Below, in pieces: positions 19,040 to 26,494 of a stretch of 64,000 nt of DNA. The notes beneath the pieces are model-generated. The model saw only the letters and a program-made list of their open reading frames with translations. It made no database searches and was not told where the DNA came from. The number at the start of each line of letters is the position of its first letter. Position 1 is the first letter of the stretch. The translations under genes were made by a program, and so were the position numbers. Source of the DNA: Rhizobiales bacterium CCH10-E5 (GTDB lineage: Bacteria > Pseudomonadota > Alphaproteobacteria > Rhizobiales > Beijerinckiaceae); assembly GCA_001556125.1 (NCBI GenBank), contig LSIG01000034.1:1-64000 (forward strand). The letters are read 5' to 3'.

Positions 19040-19126
19040 TCACAGCCGCTCGGCCGCGGCGACGGCGATGCCGGCGAGGCCGAACAGCGCGAGGCCCCCG
19101 AGCAGAAAGAGAAGGTCGATGAACAT
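19040..19126 (-). CDS. 28-residue membrane microprotein upstream of kdpF
   Basis: An ATG at 19126 opens 28 codons ending in TGA at 19040-19042. The peptide starts [20 protein letters not shown] and ends AVAAAERL, so it is one hydrophobic helix with an acidic N-terminal residue and a charged ERL tail. It ends 8 bp before the kdpF ATG, so it would be the first cistron of the kdp mRNA. I recall similar tiny proteins ending in ERL next to kdpF in other genomes, but that is memory, not a search. GGAG lies 8 nt upstream, inside a hairpin. It could be a KdpFABC accessory subunit or a leader peptide tuning kdpF translation. Confidence 0.65.
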   Translation of the reverse strand: MFIDLLFLLGGLALFGLAGIAVAAAERL

Positions 19127-19133
19127 GGAAAAG

Positions 19134-19157
19134 CTCCGGTCCGTGGTCGGACCGGAG
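19134..19157 (-). promoter_or_regulatory. kdp leader hairpin covering a Shine-Dalgarno
   Basis: CTCCGGTCC (19134-19142) and GGACCGGAG (19149-19157) form a perfect 9-bp stem with a 6-nt loop. On the kdp-sense strand the 3' arm ends GGAG, the likely ribosome-binding site of the microprotein at 19126, and is followed by CTTTT. It could hide the ribosome site or act as an attenuator. Confidence 0.55.
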
Positions 19158-19201
19158 ATGGAGCCGATGGCCGTAAGGCCGCCATGTCGAAGACGCCGGC
19201 T

Positions 19202-19220
19202 CGGCGTAACGCCGGCGTAA
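19202..19220 (-). promoter_or_regulatory. Tandem 8-bp direct repeat upstream of kdp, possible KdpE box
   Basis: CGGCGTAA occurs at 19202-19209 and 19213-19220, so the copies are 11 bp apart, about one helical turn. That spacing suits tandem binding of an OmpR-family regulator such as KdpE. It lies about 75-95 bp upstream of the first kdp-operon ATG. Identification is by position and spacing only. Confidence 0.35.
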
Positions 19221-19248
19221 AGTCGCGATGCGGGGTGTCGCCGGCCGC

Positions 19249-20196
19249 TCAGCGCGCCGGGTCTGGACCCAGGATGGCGGCGGCGAGGCTATCGCCGCTG
19301 TCGAAAGCGGCTTCCACCCGCGGCCCGATGCACCAGTCGCCGCAGGCTCCCAGGCGGGCCGAAGGGTCCCAGAAAAAGGCCTCGCCCAGCGGCTGCTCGA
19401 CCAGCGCATAGCGCCAGCGATGGGCCGCGAGGAAGGCGGGCTCCGCAGTCTCGCCGGTGAGAGCGCGGAACCGGGCATGAAGTGCCGCGCCCGCCTGCTC
19501 AGGCGTGTCCTCGAGATGCTCGCGCGACCAGCCCGGCGTGGCGTGCACGACGACGGCGTCACCCGTCGCATCGCGCCCGGGCTTGGAGCTGTCGCGGGCG
19601 ATCCAGGCGATCGTCGTATCCTGCGGACGCAGGCGGTCCTGCGAGAGCGCGGTGCGCGCCTGAAAGCCGAGCATCAGCGCCCAGCAAGGGGCATAGGTCG
19701 CGCGCGCCGCGCCGGCCCAGTTGCAGCCCGCCGACGCCAGCAGCGGCGCGGCCTGCGGTGCCGGGACCGCGACGATGACGCCGGCGAACGTGCCGTTGCC
19801 CTCGGTCGCGACCGGTCCTTCGGCCGTCGAGACATTCCAGCCATGGGATCCACGGGTCAACGACGAGACGGCGCATTCGGTCACGACCGTCGCCTGCGGA
19901 GCCAGCCTCTTCGCCGGCGCGCTCATCCCGGGCACGCCGACGTGATCCTCGCCCCAGCGGCCGACCAGCCCCTCCCCCGTCAGCCTCGTGACAAGCTCGC
20001 GAAACCGCTCGCCACGGGTGGTGAAGTATTGTGCGCCATGGTCGAAGCGGAAACCGCCAACCCTCCGCGTCGCCATCCGCCCGCCGAGGCCGCGGCTCTT
20101 GTCGAACAGGGAGACCGACCGGCCGGCTGCGCCCAGCCGGCGCGCAGCCGCAAGCCCGGCCATGCCGGCGCCGATCACGGCCCAATGTTCGTTCAT
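19249..20196 (-). CDS. Renalase-like FAD-dependent oxidoreductase
   Basis: The 315-residue flavoprotein has an N-terminal FAD/NAD dinucleotide fold: VIGAGMAGLAAARRL, then the acidic-end strand SLFDKSRGLGGRMATRR and the FDHGAQYFT block typical of renalase/amine-oxidase-like proteins. A short C-terminal FAD contact GDWCIGPRVEAAFDSG closes it. The start at 20196 (MNEHWAVIGAG) follows GGAGAC; a longer frame to 20334 lacks support. Bacterial renalases oxidise off-pathway isomers of NAD(P)H, but many relatives are uncharacterised. It diverges from the molybdo-enzyme gene and lies upstream of the kdp leader on the same strand. Confidence 0.82.
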   Translation of the reverse strand: MNEHWAVIGAGMAGLAAARRLGAAGRSVSLFDKSRGLGGRMATRRVGGFRFDHGAQYFTTRGERFRELVTRLTGEGLVGRWGEDHVGVPGMSAPAKRLAPQATVVTECAVSSLTRGSHGWNVSTAEGPVATEGNGTFAGVIVAVPAPQAAPLLASAGCNWAGAARATYAPCWALMLGFQARTALSQDRLRPQDTTIAWIARDSSKPGRDATGDAVVVHATPGWSREHLEDTPEQAGAALHARFRALTGETAEPAFLAAHRWRYALVEQPLGEAFFWDPSARLGACGDWCIGPRVEAAFDSGDSLAAAILGPDPAR

Positions 20197-20347
20197 CACG
20201 CGTGTCTCCGATGCGTCACGCTTACGCCCGCCAGCGCCTGCCGGATCAAAGCCGGACGCGGCCTCACGGGTTGCGACAGATGATTCCGATGCGGAACCAT
20301 TAAAGCCTCCGCCGATTGGGTCTCGGGAGATCACCGGGAGGATATGG

Positions 20348-22630
20348 ATGGCCCGTCGCGCACGCTACAAGCCCTATCGGCAACCGACCGGCGGATGGGG
20401 CTCGGTCAAGTCGCTCGGCGTCCATGTCGTCGGCCAGAATGCCTTTCACAGCACGCCGGGGCTCCTCACGGACCATAACAAGGTCGGCGGCTATGCCTGC
20501 ACCAGCTGCGCCTGGACCAAGCCGCGCGAGGCCCATAGCGCCGAGTTCTGCGAGAACGGCGCCAAGGCGACCTTCTGGGACGTGACGACCCGGCGCACGA
20601 CGCCTGACTTCTTCGCCCGGCACAGCGTCACCGAACTGCTCGGCTGGTCGGATTACGAGCTCGAGAATGCCGGGCGGCTGACGCATCCGATGCGCTACGA
20701 CCGCGCTTCGGATCGCTATGTCGAGGTGTCCTGGTCGGAGGCGTTCTCCGACATCGGCCAGAAGCTCAAGGGCTATGATCCCAAATCGACGGTGTTCTAT
20801 GCGTCGGGCCGGGCCTCGCTCGAAACCTCCTACATGTATCAGCTCTTCGCGCGGCTCTACGGGCACAACAACCTGCCCGACAGCTCGAACATGTGCCACG
20901 AGACGACCTCGGTGGCGCTGCCGCAGAGCATCGGCACGCCGGTCGGCACCGTGCTGCTCGACGATTTCGCCGCGACCGACTGCATCCTCTCCTTCGGACA
21001 GAATGTCGGCACCAACTCGCCGCGGCTGCTGCACACGCTGCAGCAGGTGCGCGAGCGCGACGTGCCGATCATCGTCTTCAACCCGCTGCGCGAGCGCGGC
21101 TGGGAGGCCTTCGTCAATCCGCAGCGCCCGGGGCAGATGCTCACCAACGCCCCCACGCAGATCGCGACGCAGTACCACCAGCCGCGTGCCGGCGGGGACA
21201 TCGCGGCGATGCTCGGCATCGGCAAGGTGCTGCTCGCGCTCGACGACGAGGCGAAGGCGGCGGGGCGGATGCGAATTCTCGACGAGGCCTTCATCGCGGA
21301 GCACACGCAGGATTTCCCCGCCTTTGAAGCCAAGCTGCGCGAGACGGGCTGGGACGAGATCATCGAGGCCTCCGGCCTGCCGCGCGCCGCCATGGAAGCC
21401 GCCGCCGCGACCTACGCCAAGGCGACGGCGACCATCGCGATCTACGGCATGGGGCTGACGCAGCACCGGCTCGGTGTCGATAGCGTACAGATGCTGGTCA
21501 ACTTGCTGCTGATGCGCGGGCAGATCGGCAAGCCCGGCGCCGGCATCTGTCCCGTTCGCGGCCATTCCAACGTGCAGGGCCAGCGCACGGTCGGCATCGC
21601 GGAGAAGGCCGAACTCGTGCCGCTCGACCGGCTGGCGGAGCAGTATCGCTTCGAGCCGCCGCGCGAGGACGGCCTCGCAACTGTCGATGCCTGCGAGGCG
21701 ATCATGGCCGGCGAGATCCGCGCCTTCATCGGGCTCGGCGGCAATTTCGTCCGCGCCATTCCCGAGCGCAAACTGATGGAGGCCAAGTGGGGCGGCATCG
21801 ACCTCTCGGTCCAGATCGCGACCAAGCTCAACCGCTGCCATCTGATCACCGGCCGGACCAGCTATCTCCTGCCGACCCTGGTCCGCTCCGAGATCGACGA
21901 GCAGGCGAGCGGGCCGCAGATCGTTACGGTCGAAGATTCGACCACCTGCATCCACGGCTCGCGCGGCAGGTGGAAACCGGCTGCCGAGACGCTGCTCTCC
22001 GAACCCCGCATCGTGGCCGAGCTCGCCAAGGCGACGCTGGAGCCCGATCCTCAGGTTCCCTGGGACGAGTGGGTCGCCGATTATGCGAAGGTGCGCGACG
22101 CGATCGAGGCGACCTATCCCGACCAGTTCGAACGCTTCAACCAGCGCCTCGACATTCCTGGCGGTTTTCCGCGTCCGGTGGCGGCGCGCCAGCGGCACTG
22201 GGAGACCGAGAGCGGCAAGGCCCATTTCAGGGTGCCCAAGGCCCTTTGCGCCAGCTTCGACGATGGACAAGACCATGGCGTGCTGCGGCTGATCACGCTG
22301 CGCTCGAACGACCAGTTCAACACCACCGTCTATGGCTATGACGACCGCCTGCGCGGTATCAGCGGCTCGCGGATGATCGTGATGATGAACCGCGACGACC
22401 GGATCCGCTTCGGCATCGCCGAGAAGGGGAAGGCGCGGCTGACGACGGCCGTGGATGACGGTGTCCGGCGCTCGATGGGCGGGTTCGAGGTCATCGACTA
22501 CGACATCCCCGCCGGGACCTGCGCCGCCTATTTCCCTGAATGCAACGCCCTGCTGCCGCTCTGGCACTATGCCGAGGAGAGCAAGACACCCGCGGCGAAG
22601 TCGATTCCGATCCGGGTCACGGCAGAATGA
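20348..22630 (+). CDS. FdhF/YdeP-family molybdopterin oxidoreductase (formate-dehydrogenase-like)
   Basis: The 760-residue protein has the FdhF/YdeP layout. The N-terminal GGYACTSCAW and CENGAKATF stretch carries cysteines in place of a standard four-cysteine cluster motif. The long molybdopterin domain includes SNMCHETTS, where the cysteine may be the metal ligand, and GQNVGTNSPRLLH; a molydopterin-dinucleotide-binding domain covers roughly the last 120 residues (LRSNDQFNTTVYG). GGGAGG precedes the ATG at 6 nt. It overlaps fdhD by 4 bp, which supports a formate-dehydrogenase-like molybdenum enzyme needing FdhD for sulfuration. The physiological substrate of this family is not established. 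Confidence 0.9.
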   Translation: MARRARYKPYRQPTGGWGSVKSLGVHVVGQNAFHSTPGLLTDHNKVGGYACTSCAWTKPREAHSAEFCENGAKATFWDVTTRRTTPDFFARHSVTELLGWSDYELENAGRLTHPMRYDRASDRYVEVSWSEAFSDIGQKLKGYDPKSTVFYASGRASLETSYMYQLFARLYGHNNLPDSSNMCHETTSVALPQSIGTPVGTVLLDDFAATDCILSFGQNVGTNSPRLLHTLQQVRERDVPIIVFNPLRERGWEAFVNPQRPGQMLTNAPTQIATQYHQPRAGGDIAAMLGIGKVLLALDDEAKAAGRMRILDEAFIAEHTQDFPAFEAKLRETGWDEIIEASGLPRAAMEAAAATYAKATATIAIYGMGLTQHRLGVDSVQMLVNLLLMRGQIGKPGAGICPVRGHSNVQGQRTVGIAEKAELVPLDRLAEQYRFEPPREDGLATVDACEAIMAGEIRAFIGLGGNFVRAIPERKLMEAKWGGIDLSVQIATKLNRCHLITGRTSYLLPTLVRSEIDEQASGPQIVTVEDSTTCIHGSRGRWKPAAETLLSEPRIVAELAKATLEPDPQVPWDEWVADYAKVRDAIEATYPDQFERFNQRLDIPGGFPRPVAARQRHWETESGKAHFRVPKALCASFDDGQDHGVLRLITLRSNDQFNTTVYGYDDRLRGISGSRMIVMMNRDDRIRFGIAEKGKARLTTAVDDGVRRSMGGFEVIDYDIPAGTCAAYFPECNALLPLWHYAEESKTPAAKSIPIRVTAE

Positions 22631-23457
22631 GCACCCTCCTCCCCCTGGCAACCCAGGCCGGCAGCACAGCCTGTCGCCCGGTCGCGAGCACACGCTGGCG
22701 CTACGAGGCGGAAACCTGCGTCGCACGTGATACCGAGATCGCCGTCGAGTGGCCGGTGAACATCCGCTACGGCTCGGTGCCTTATGCTGTGATGATGGCG
22801 ACGCCGCTCGACCTAGACGACTTCGTCACCGGCTTCAGCCTGACCGAAGGAATCATCGCCGACGCATCCGAAATCCGCGCCATCCGCATCTCCGATGAGC
22901 CAGAGGCGATCAATGTCGATGTCGAGCTGGCGCCGGGCCGTTTCCGGCAGCATCTCGGCCGGCAGCGGCGACTGACCGGGCGGACCTCCTGCGGCGTCTG
23001 CGGTGTCGAGGATGCGAGCCAGTTGCCCCGTGCCGAGAGACGATCGGCGACGGGCGCCCCGGTGGCTGCCGAAGCCGTGGCTCGCGCCGTCGGTGATCTG
23101 CGTGCCCATCAGCCGCTCTACGCGCGCACACGAGCCGTTCACGGCGCCGCCTGGTGCGACCGCGAGGGACGCATTCTGATGGCGCGCGAGGATGTCGGCC
23201 GCCACAATGCCCTCGACAAGCTGATCGGTGCGGTGCTGCGGGCGGGCGAGGCGGCGACGGACAGGTTCGTCGTCGTGACCAGCCGTGCCTCCTATGAGAT
23301 GGTCGAGAAGACCGCGATGCTGGGCGCGGCGGCGCTCGTCTCGGTCTCGGCGCCGACCTCGCTGGCGGTGAGCCGGGCAAGAGCCGCCGGGCTGATGCTG
23401 GTTTCTGTCGCCCGGGAGGACGGCTGCGAGGTGTTCTCGGGCGAACTCACCCGTTGA
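22627..23457 (+). CDS. fdhD: FdhD, sulfur carrier for formate-dehydrogenase-type enzymes
   Basis: The 276-residue protein has the FdhD signature RTSCGVCG, whose CxxC accepts sulfur from a cysteine desulfurase and passes it to the molybdenum cofactor. Further conserved blocks are YGSVPYAVMMATP, LDDFVTGFSLTEG, AREDVGRHNALDKLIG and SRASYEMVEKT. The ATG is inside the stop of the molybdo-enzyme gene (ATGA), so the two are translationally coupled. It converges with leuD with a 26-bp gap that shows no terminator. Confidence 0.95.
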   Translation: MSTLLPLATQAGSTACRPVASTRWRYEAETCVARDTEIAVEWPVNIRYGSVPYAVMMATPLDLDDFVTGFSLTEGIIADASEIRAIRISDEPEAINVDVELAPGRFRQHLGRQRRLTGRTSCGVCGVEDASQLPRAERRSATGAPVAAEAVARAVGDLRAHQPLYARTRAVHGAAWCDREGRILMAREDVGRHNALDKLIGAVLRAGEAATDRFVVVTSRASYEMVEKTAMLGAAALVSVSAPTSLAVSRARAAGLMLVSVAREDGCEVFSGELTR

Positions 23458-23483
23458 TCGGGCGCGGCGGAGTTGCCTGCTGC

Positions 23484-24110
23484 TCAGGGCGAGCCGCCGG
23501 AGCTTGGGTTCGCCCAGGGACGGTCATGATCCAGCGCTGTCCTGTAGCGCTGGATGTCGCCCGCGAAGGAGCGCGTGACGTCGATATCGTCCCAGCCGTT
23601 GAGCAATTGCTCGCGCCAGACCGGGTCGATCGCGAAACCGGCCGCGCGGTTGCCCCAAGACACGGTCTGGGCCGTGAGATCGACGGTCACCGGCAGATCG
23701 GGTGTTGCGGCGAGCGCCGCCAGCAGATCCTCAACATCCTCCTCGCCGAGGACGGCCGGCAGGACGCCGTTCTTGACCGCGTTGGAGGCGAAGATGTCGC
23801 CGAAGGTCGGCGCGATGACCACATCGAAGCCATGATCGGCTAGGGCGTAGACAGCCGCCTCGCGCGAGGAACCCGAACCGAAATTGCGCCGCGCAACCAG
23901 GATCGGCGCGCTGCGCCAGGGCTCGCGGTTGAGCGGGAAGTCCGGCCGCTTCGCCCCCGCCTCGTCGCGCCGCAGATCGTGCAGGAGGAAGGAGCCGTAG
24001 CCTTCCGAGCGCGGCCGCTTCATGAAACGGGCCGGGATGAGCTGGTCGGTGTCGACATTGGCCAGCCCCAGCGGGCAGGCCACGCCAGCGATCCGCGTCA
24101 AGGGCTTCAC
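23484..24110 (-). CDS. LeuD-like small subunit of an aconitase-family hydro-lyase
   Basis: The 208-residue protein resembles the 3-isopropylmalate dehydratase small subunit, with the swivelling-domain motifs DTDQLIPARFM, FGSGSSREAA and GDIFASNAVKNG. The GTG start at 24108-24110 overlaps the LeuC-like stop (GTGA); the open frame extends further but without homology. The leucine enzyme isomerises 2- and 3-isopropylmalate, but LeuD-type subunits also serve citraconate, dimethylmaleate and methylcitrate hydratases. Its place beside a GntR-controlled catabolic operon favours one of those over leucine synthesis. Confidence 0.88.
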   Translation of the reverse strand: MKPLTRIAGVACPLGLANVDTDQLIPARFMKRPRSEGYGSFLLHDLRRDEAGAKRPDFPLNREPWRSAPILVARRNFGSGSSREAAVYALADHGFDVVIAPTFGDIFASNAVKNGVLPAVLGEEDVEDLLAALAATPDLPVTVDLTAQTVSWGNRAAGFAIDPVWREQLLNGWDDIDVTRSFAGDIQRYRTALDHDRPWANPSSGGSP

Positions 24111-25543
24111 GAGCGGCCCTCCAGCATGGGGCGGACATCTGCGAGCCGGCCGGCCACCGCCGCGGCCGCGACCATCGCCGGCGACATCAGATGGGTGCGC
24201 GCCCCCGGCCCCTGCCGGCCGCGGAAATTGCGGTTCGTCGTCGAGGCACAGCGCTCGCCGGCGGGCACCGTGTCGCCATTCATGCCGACGCACATGGAGC
24301 AGCCCGCCTCGACCCAGTCGAGCCCGGCCTCGGTGAAGACGCGGTCGAGCCCCTCCTCCTCCGCCTGGCGCTTCACGAGCGAGGAGCCCGGCGAGACCAG
24401 CCCCGGCACCCTCGCCTTTCGCCCCGCCAGCACGCTCGCCGCAGCGCGCAGATCCTCGATGCGGGCATTGGTGCAGGAGCCGATGAAGACGCGGTCGATC
24501 GCGATGTCCGAGAGCTTCTGGCCGGCGCGCAGCCCCATATAGTCGAGCGCGTCGCGCAGGGTCGCCGCCCGGCCCTCATCGGTCTCGCGGGCCGGATCGG
24601 GAACGGTCGCGTCGATCGGCAGCGCGTCCTCCGGGCTCGTGCCCCAGGTCACCACTGGGGCGATCTGCGCGGCGTCGAGCGTGATCTCGCGATCGAAGGC
24701 GGCGTCCGCGTCGCTCGGCAGCAGGCGCCAGTCCTCGACCGCCCGCTCGAACGCTTCGCCCTTGGGCGCGAAGGGCCGGCCCTCGATCCAGCTCCAGGTC
24801 GTCTCGTCGGGGGCGATCAGCCCGCAGCGCGCACCCGCCTCGATCGACATGTTGCACATCGTCATGCGACCGGCCATCGGCAGCGCCCGCACCGCCGCGC
24901 CGGCATATTCAACCGCATAGCCGCGCGCGCCGTCCGCGCCAATGCGGGCAATGATCGAGAGGATAAAGTCCTTGGCTCCGACCCCGGCGATGGGCGTCCC
25001 GTCGATGCGGATCCGCATCGTCTTCGGCTTCTTCTGCCAGAGCGTCTGCGTCATCAAGACATGCGCGACCTCGGAGGCGCCGATCCCGAAGGCATAGGCC
25101 CCGAAGGCGCCATGGGTCGAGGTATGGCTGTCGCCGCAGACCATGGTCAGGCCCGGCAGCGTCAGGCCCTGCTCGGGCCCGACGACATGAACGATGCCCT
25201 GGCGCGGGTCCTGCATTCCGAACAGCTCGATGCCGTGCCGGGCGGTATTGCTGCCGAGATCGTCGATCATCCTTGCGATCTCCGGCTGTTCGACCCGGTC
25301 GCGGTTGCGCGTGGGGACGTAGTGATCGGCGATACCGAAGGTCAGCCCCGGTTCGGCTACGGTACCGCCGCGGGCCTGAAGCTGGTTGAAGGCGTGGAAG
25401 GAGCCCTCATGGACGAAATGCCGGTCGATCCAGAGCAGCGCGTCGCCGGACGGACGCTCGACGACGACATGGCTGGTCCAGAGCTTGTCGAACAGCGAGC
25501 GCGGCCGGTCCGCCGCCTCTCCCCTGTCTGCCGATCCCGTCAT
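24107..25543 (-). CDS. LeuC-like large subunit of an aconitase-family hydro-lyase
   Basis: The 478-residue protein has the iron-sulfur cluster ligands in IGSCTNAR and GCSMC, plus VCGDSHTSTHGAFG and the substrate-binding block typical of LeuC. The start at 25543 is preferred because GAGGGAG lies about 6 nt upstream; the ATG at 25549 sits directly on that site. It is translationally coupled to the LeuD-like gene. It catalyses reversible hydration/dehydration of a hydroxy dicarboxylic acid. The gene diverges from the GntR regulator with a palindromic operator region between, so the pair is probably controlled with the following importer-catabolic operon. Biosynthetic LeuCD cannot be excluded by sequence reading alone. 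Confidence 0.88.
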   Translation of the reverse strand: MTGSADRGEAADRPRSLFDKLWTSHVVVERPSGDALLWIDRHFVHEGSFHAFNQLQARGGTVAEPGLTFGIADHYVPTRNRDRVEQPEIARMIDDLGSNTARHGIELFGMQDPRQGIVHVVGPEQGLTLPGLTMVCGDSHTSTHGAFGAYAFGIGASEVAHVLMTQTLWQKKPKTMRIRIDGTPIAGVGAKDFILSIIARIGADGARGYAVEYAGAAVRALPMAGRMTMCNMSIEAGARCGLIAPDETTWSWIEGRPFAPKGEAFERAVEDWRLLPSDADAAFDREITLDAAQIAPVVTWGTSPEDALPIDATVPDPARETDEGRAATLRDALDYMGLRAGQKLSDIAIDRVFIGSCTNARIEDLRAAASVLAGRKARVPGLVSPGSSLVKRQAEEEGLDRVFTEAGLDWVEAGCSMCVGMNGDTVPAGERCASTTNRNFRGRQGPGARTHLMSPAMVAAAAVAGRLADVRPMLEGRS

Positions 25544-25594
25544 CGTCATCTCCCTCGGCGAAAAACATAACCGCTCGCCCGCTTGACGCAAGTC

Positions 25595-25636
25595 AGTTGT
25601 TCTATACGCTAGACAACTAGCTGTCCGATGAGACAG
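25595..25636. promoter_or_regulatory. Probable GntR operators in the leuC/gntR divergent region
   Basis: AGTTGT (25595-25600) and ACAACT (25613-25618) form a 6-bp inverted repeat around 12 bp. CTGTC/GACAG follows at 25621-25636. The half-site TTGTCT appears again at 25641-25646 just before the gntR GTG. A TTGACG (25583-25588) with a poor TACGCT 16 bp later may be the rightward promoter, so the palindrome would overlap the polymerase site. Confidence 0.5.
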
Positions 25637-25647
25637 TCAATTGTCTG

Positions 25648-26490
25648 GTGGACAGGACGACCCAGGTGGATCCCTCGCTCGAACCGTTGAAGGCGAGACG
25701 GCTGGCGCTGCAGTTGCGCGAGCGGATCGCCAGCGGCGAAATCGCGCCGGGCTCGCGTCTCGCGAGCGAGCCGGCGCTTGCCCTGGAGCACGGCGTCTCG
25801 CGCGTCACGGTGCGGCGCGCGCTCGACAGCCTCGCCGCCGAAGGGCTCATCGACCGTCGCGTCGGTGCCGGCACCTTCGTGCGCGAGGCCGAGGCGCCCA
25901 AGCCGATCGTCGCCGATTTCGCCAATATGCTGACCCATCTGGTCGAGATGGGTCGCCGGACCGGCGTGAGGCTGGTCTCCTTCGGCTATGGGCCGCCGCC
26001 GGAGCCCGTGGCGCGGGCGCTCGGTCTCGCCGCCGGCGAGCGCACGCAGCGCTCGGTGCGCGTGCGGCTGATCGACGGCCAGCCCTTCTCCTATCTCACC
26101 ACCCATGTGCCGGAGCGCATCGGCCTGACCTATTCCGAAAACGACCTCGCCAGCGTGCCGCTGCTGACGCTGCTGGAGCGAGCCGGCGCCGCAGTCGAGC
26201 GCGCCAGCCAGACGATCAGTGCGACGCTGGCGAGCCCCGACGTCGCCGAGGCACTCGGCCTGGAGATCGGCTCGCCCCTGCTCTCCCTGACCCGCGTCGT
26301 GCTGGGGCCCGACGGACAGGGCGTGGAGCATCTGCACGCCCTCTACCGGCCGGACCGCTACTCCTTCCAGATGGAGCTGCACCGGGCCGGTGCAGCCGGC
26401 GACCGGCGCTGGTCGCCCGTCCCGAGCCATGGTGCCGAGCCGGATGGCGGCACGCCCGTCGCACCCACATCGGCCGCAGCGAGGGGTTGA
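25648..26490 (+). CDS. GntR-family (HutC-type) transcriptional regulator
   Basis: The 280-residue protein has a winged helix-turn-helix at about 14-75 (LALQLRERIASGEIAPGSRLASEPALALEHGVSRVTVRRALDSL, with GAGTFV at the wing). A UTRA effector domain follows to about residue 245, giving a HutC-type repressor. The start is taken as GTG at 25648; another in-frame GTG is at 25666. HutC-type repressors usually bind just upstream of themselves and release DNA on binding a pathway intermediate. It is the first gene of the rightward array and is followed by the Bug receptor after 4 bp. Confidence 0.92.
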   Translation: MDRTTQVDPSLEPLKARRLALQLRERIASGEIAPGSRLASEPALALEHGVSRVTVRRALDSLAAEGLIDRRVGAGTFVREAEAPKPIVADFANMLTHLVEMGRRTGVRLVSFGYGPPPEPVARALGLAAGERTQRSVRVRLIDGQPFSYLTTHVPERIGLTYSENDLASVPLLTLLERAGAAVERASQTISATLASPDVAEALGLEIGSPLLSLTRVVLGPDGQGVEHLHALYRPDRYSFQMELHRAGAAGDRRWSPVPSHGAEPDGGTPVAPTSAAARG

Positions 26491-26494
26491 AACG

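Noticed and set aside
23484..25543. Assignment as the leucine-biosynthetic LeuCD
   Set aside because: No other leucine genes are nearby and it diverges from a GntR-controlled catabolic array, so only the family is claimed.
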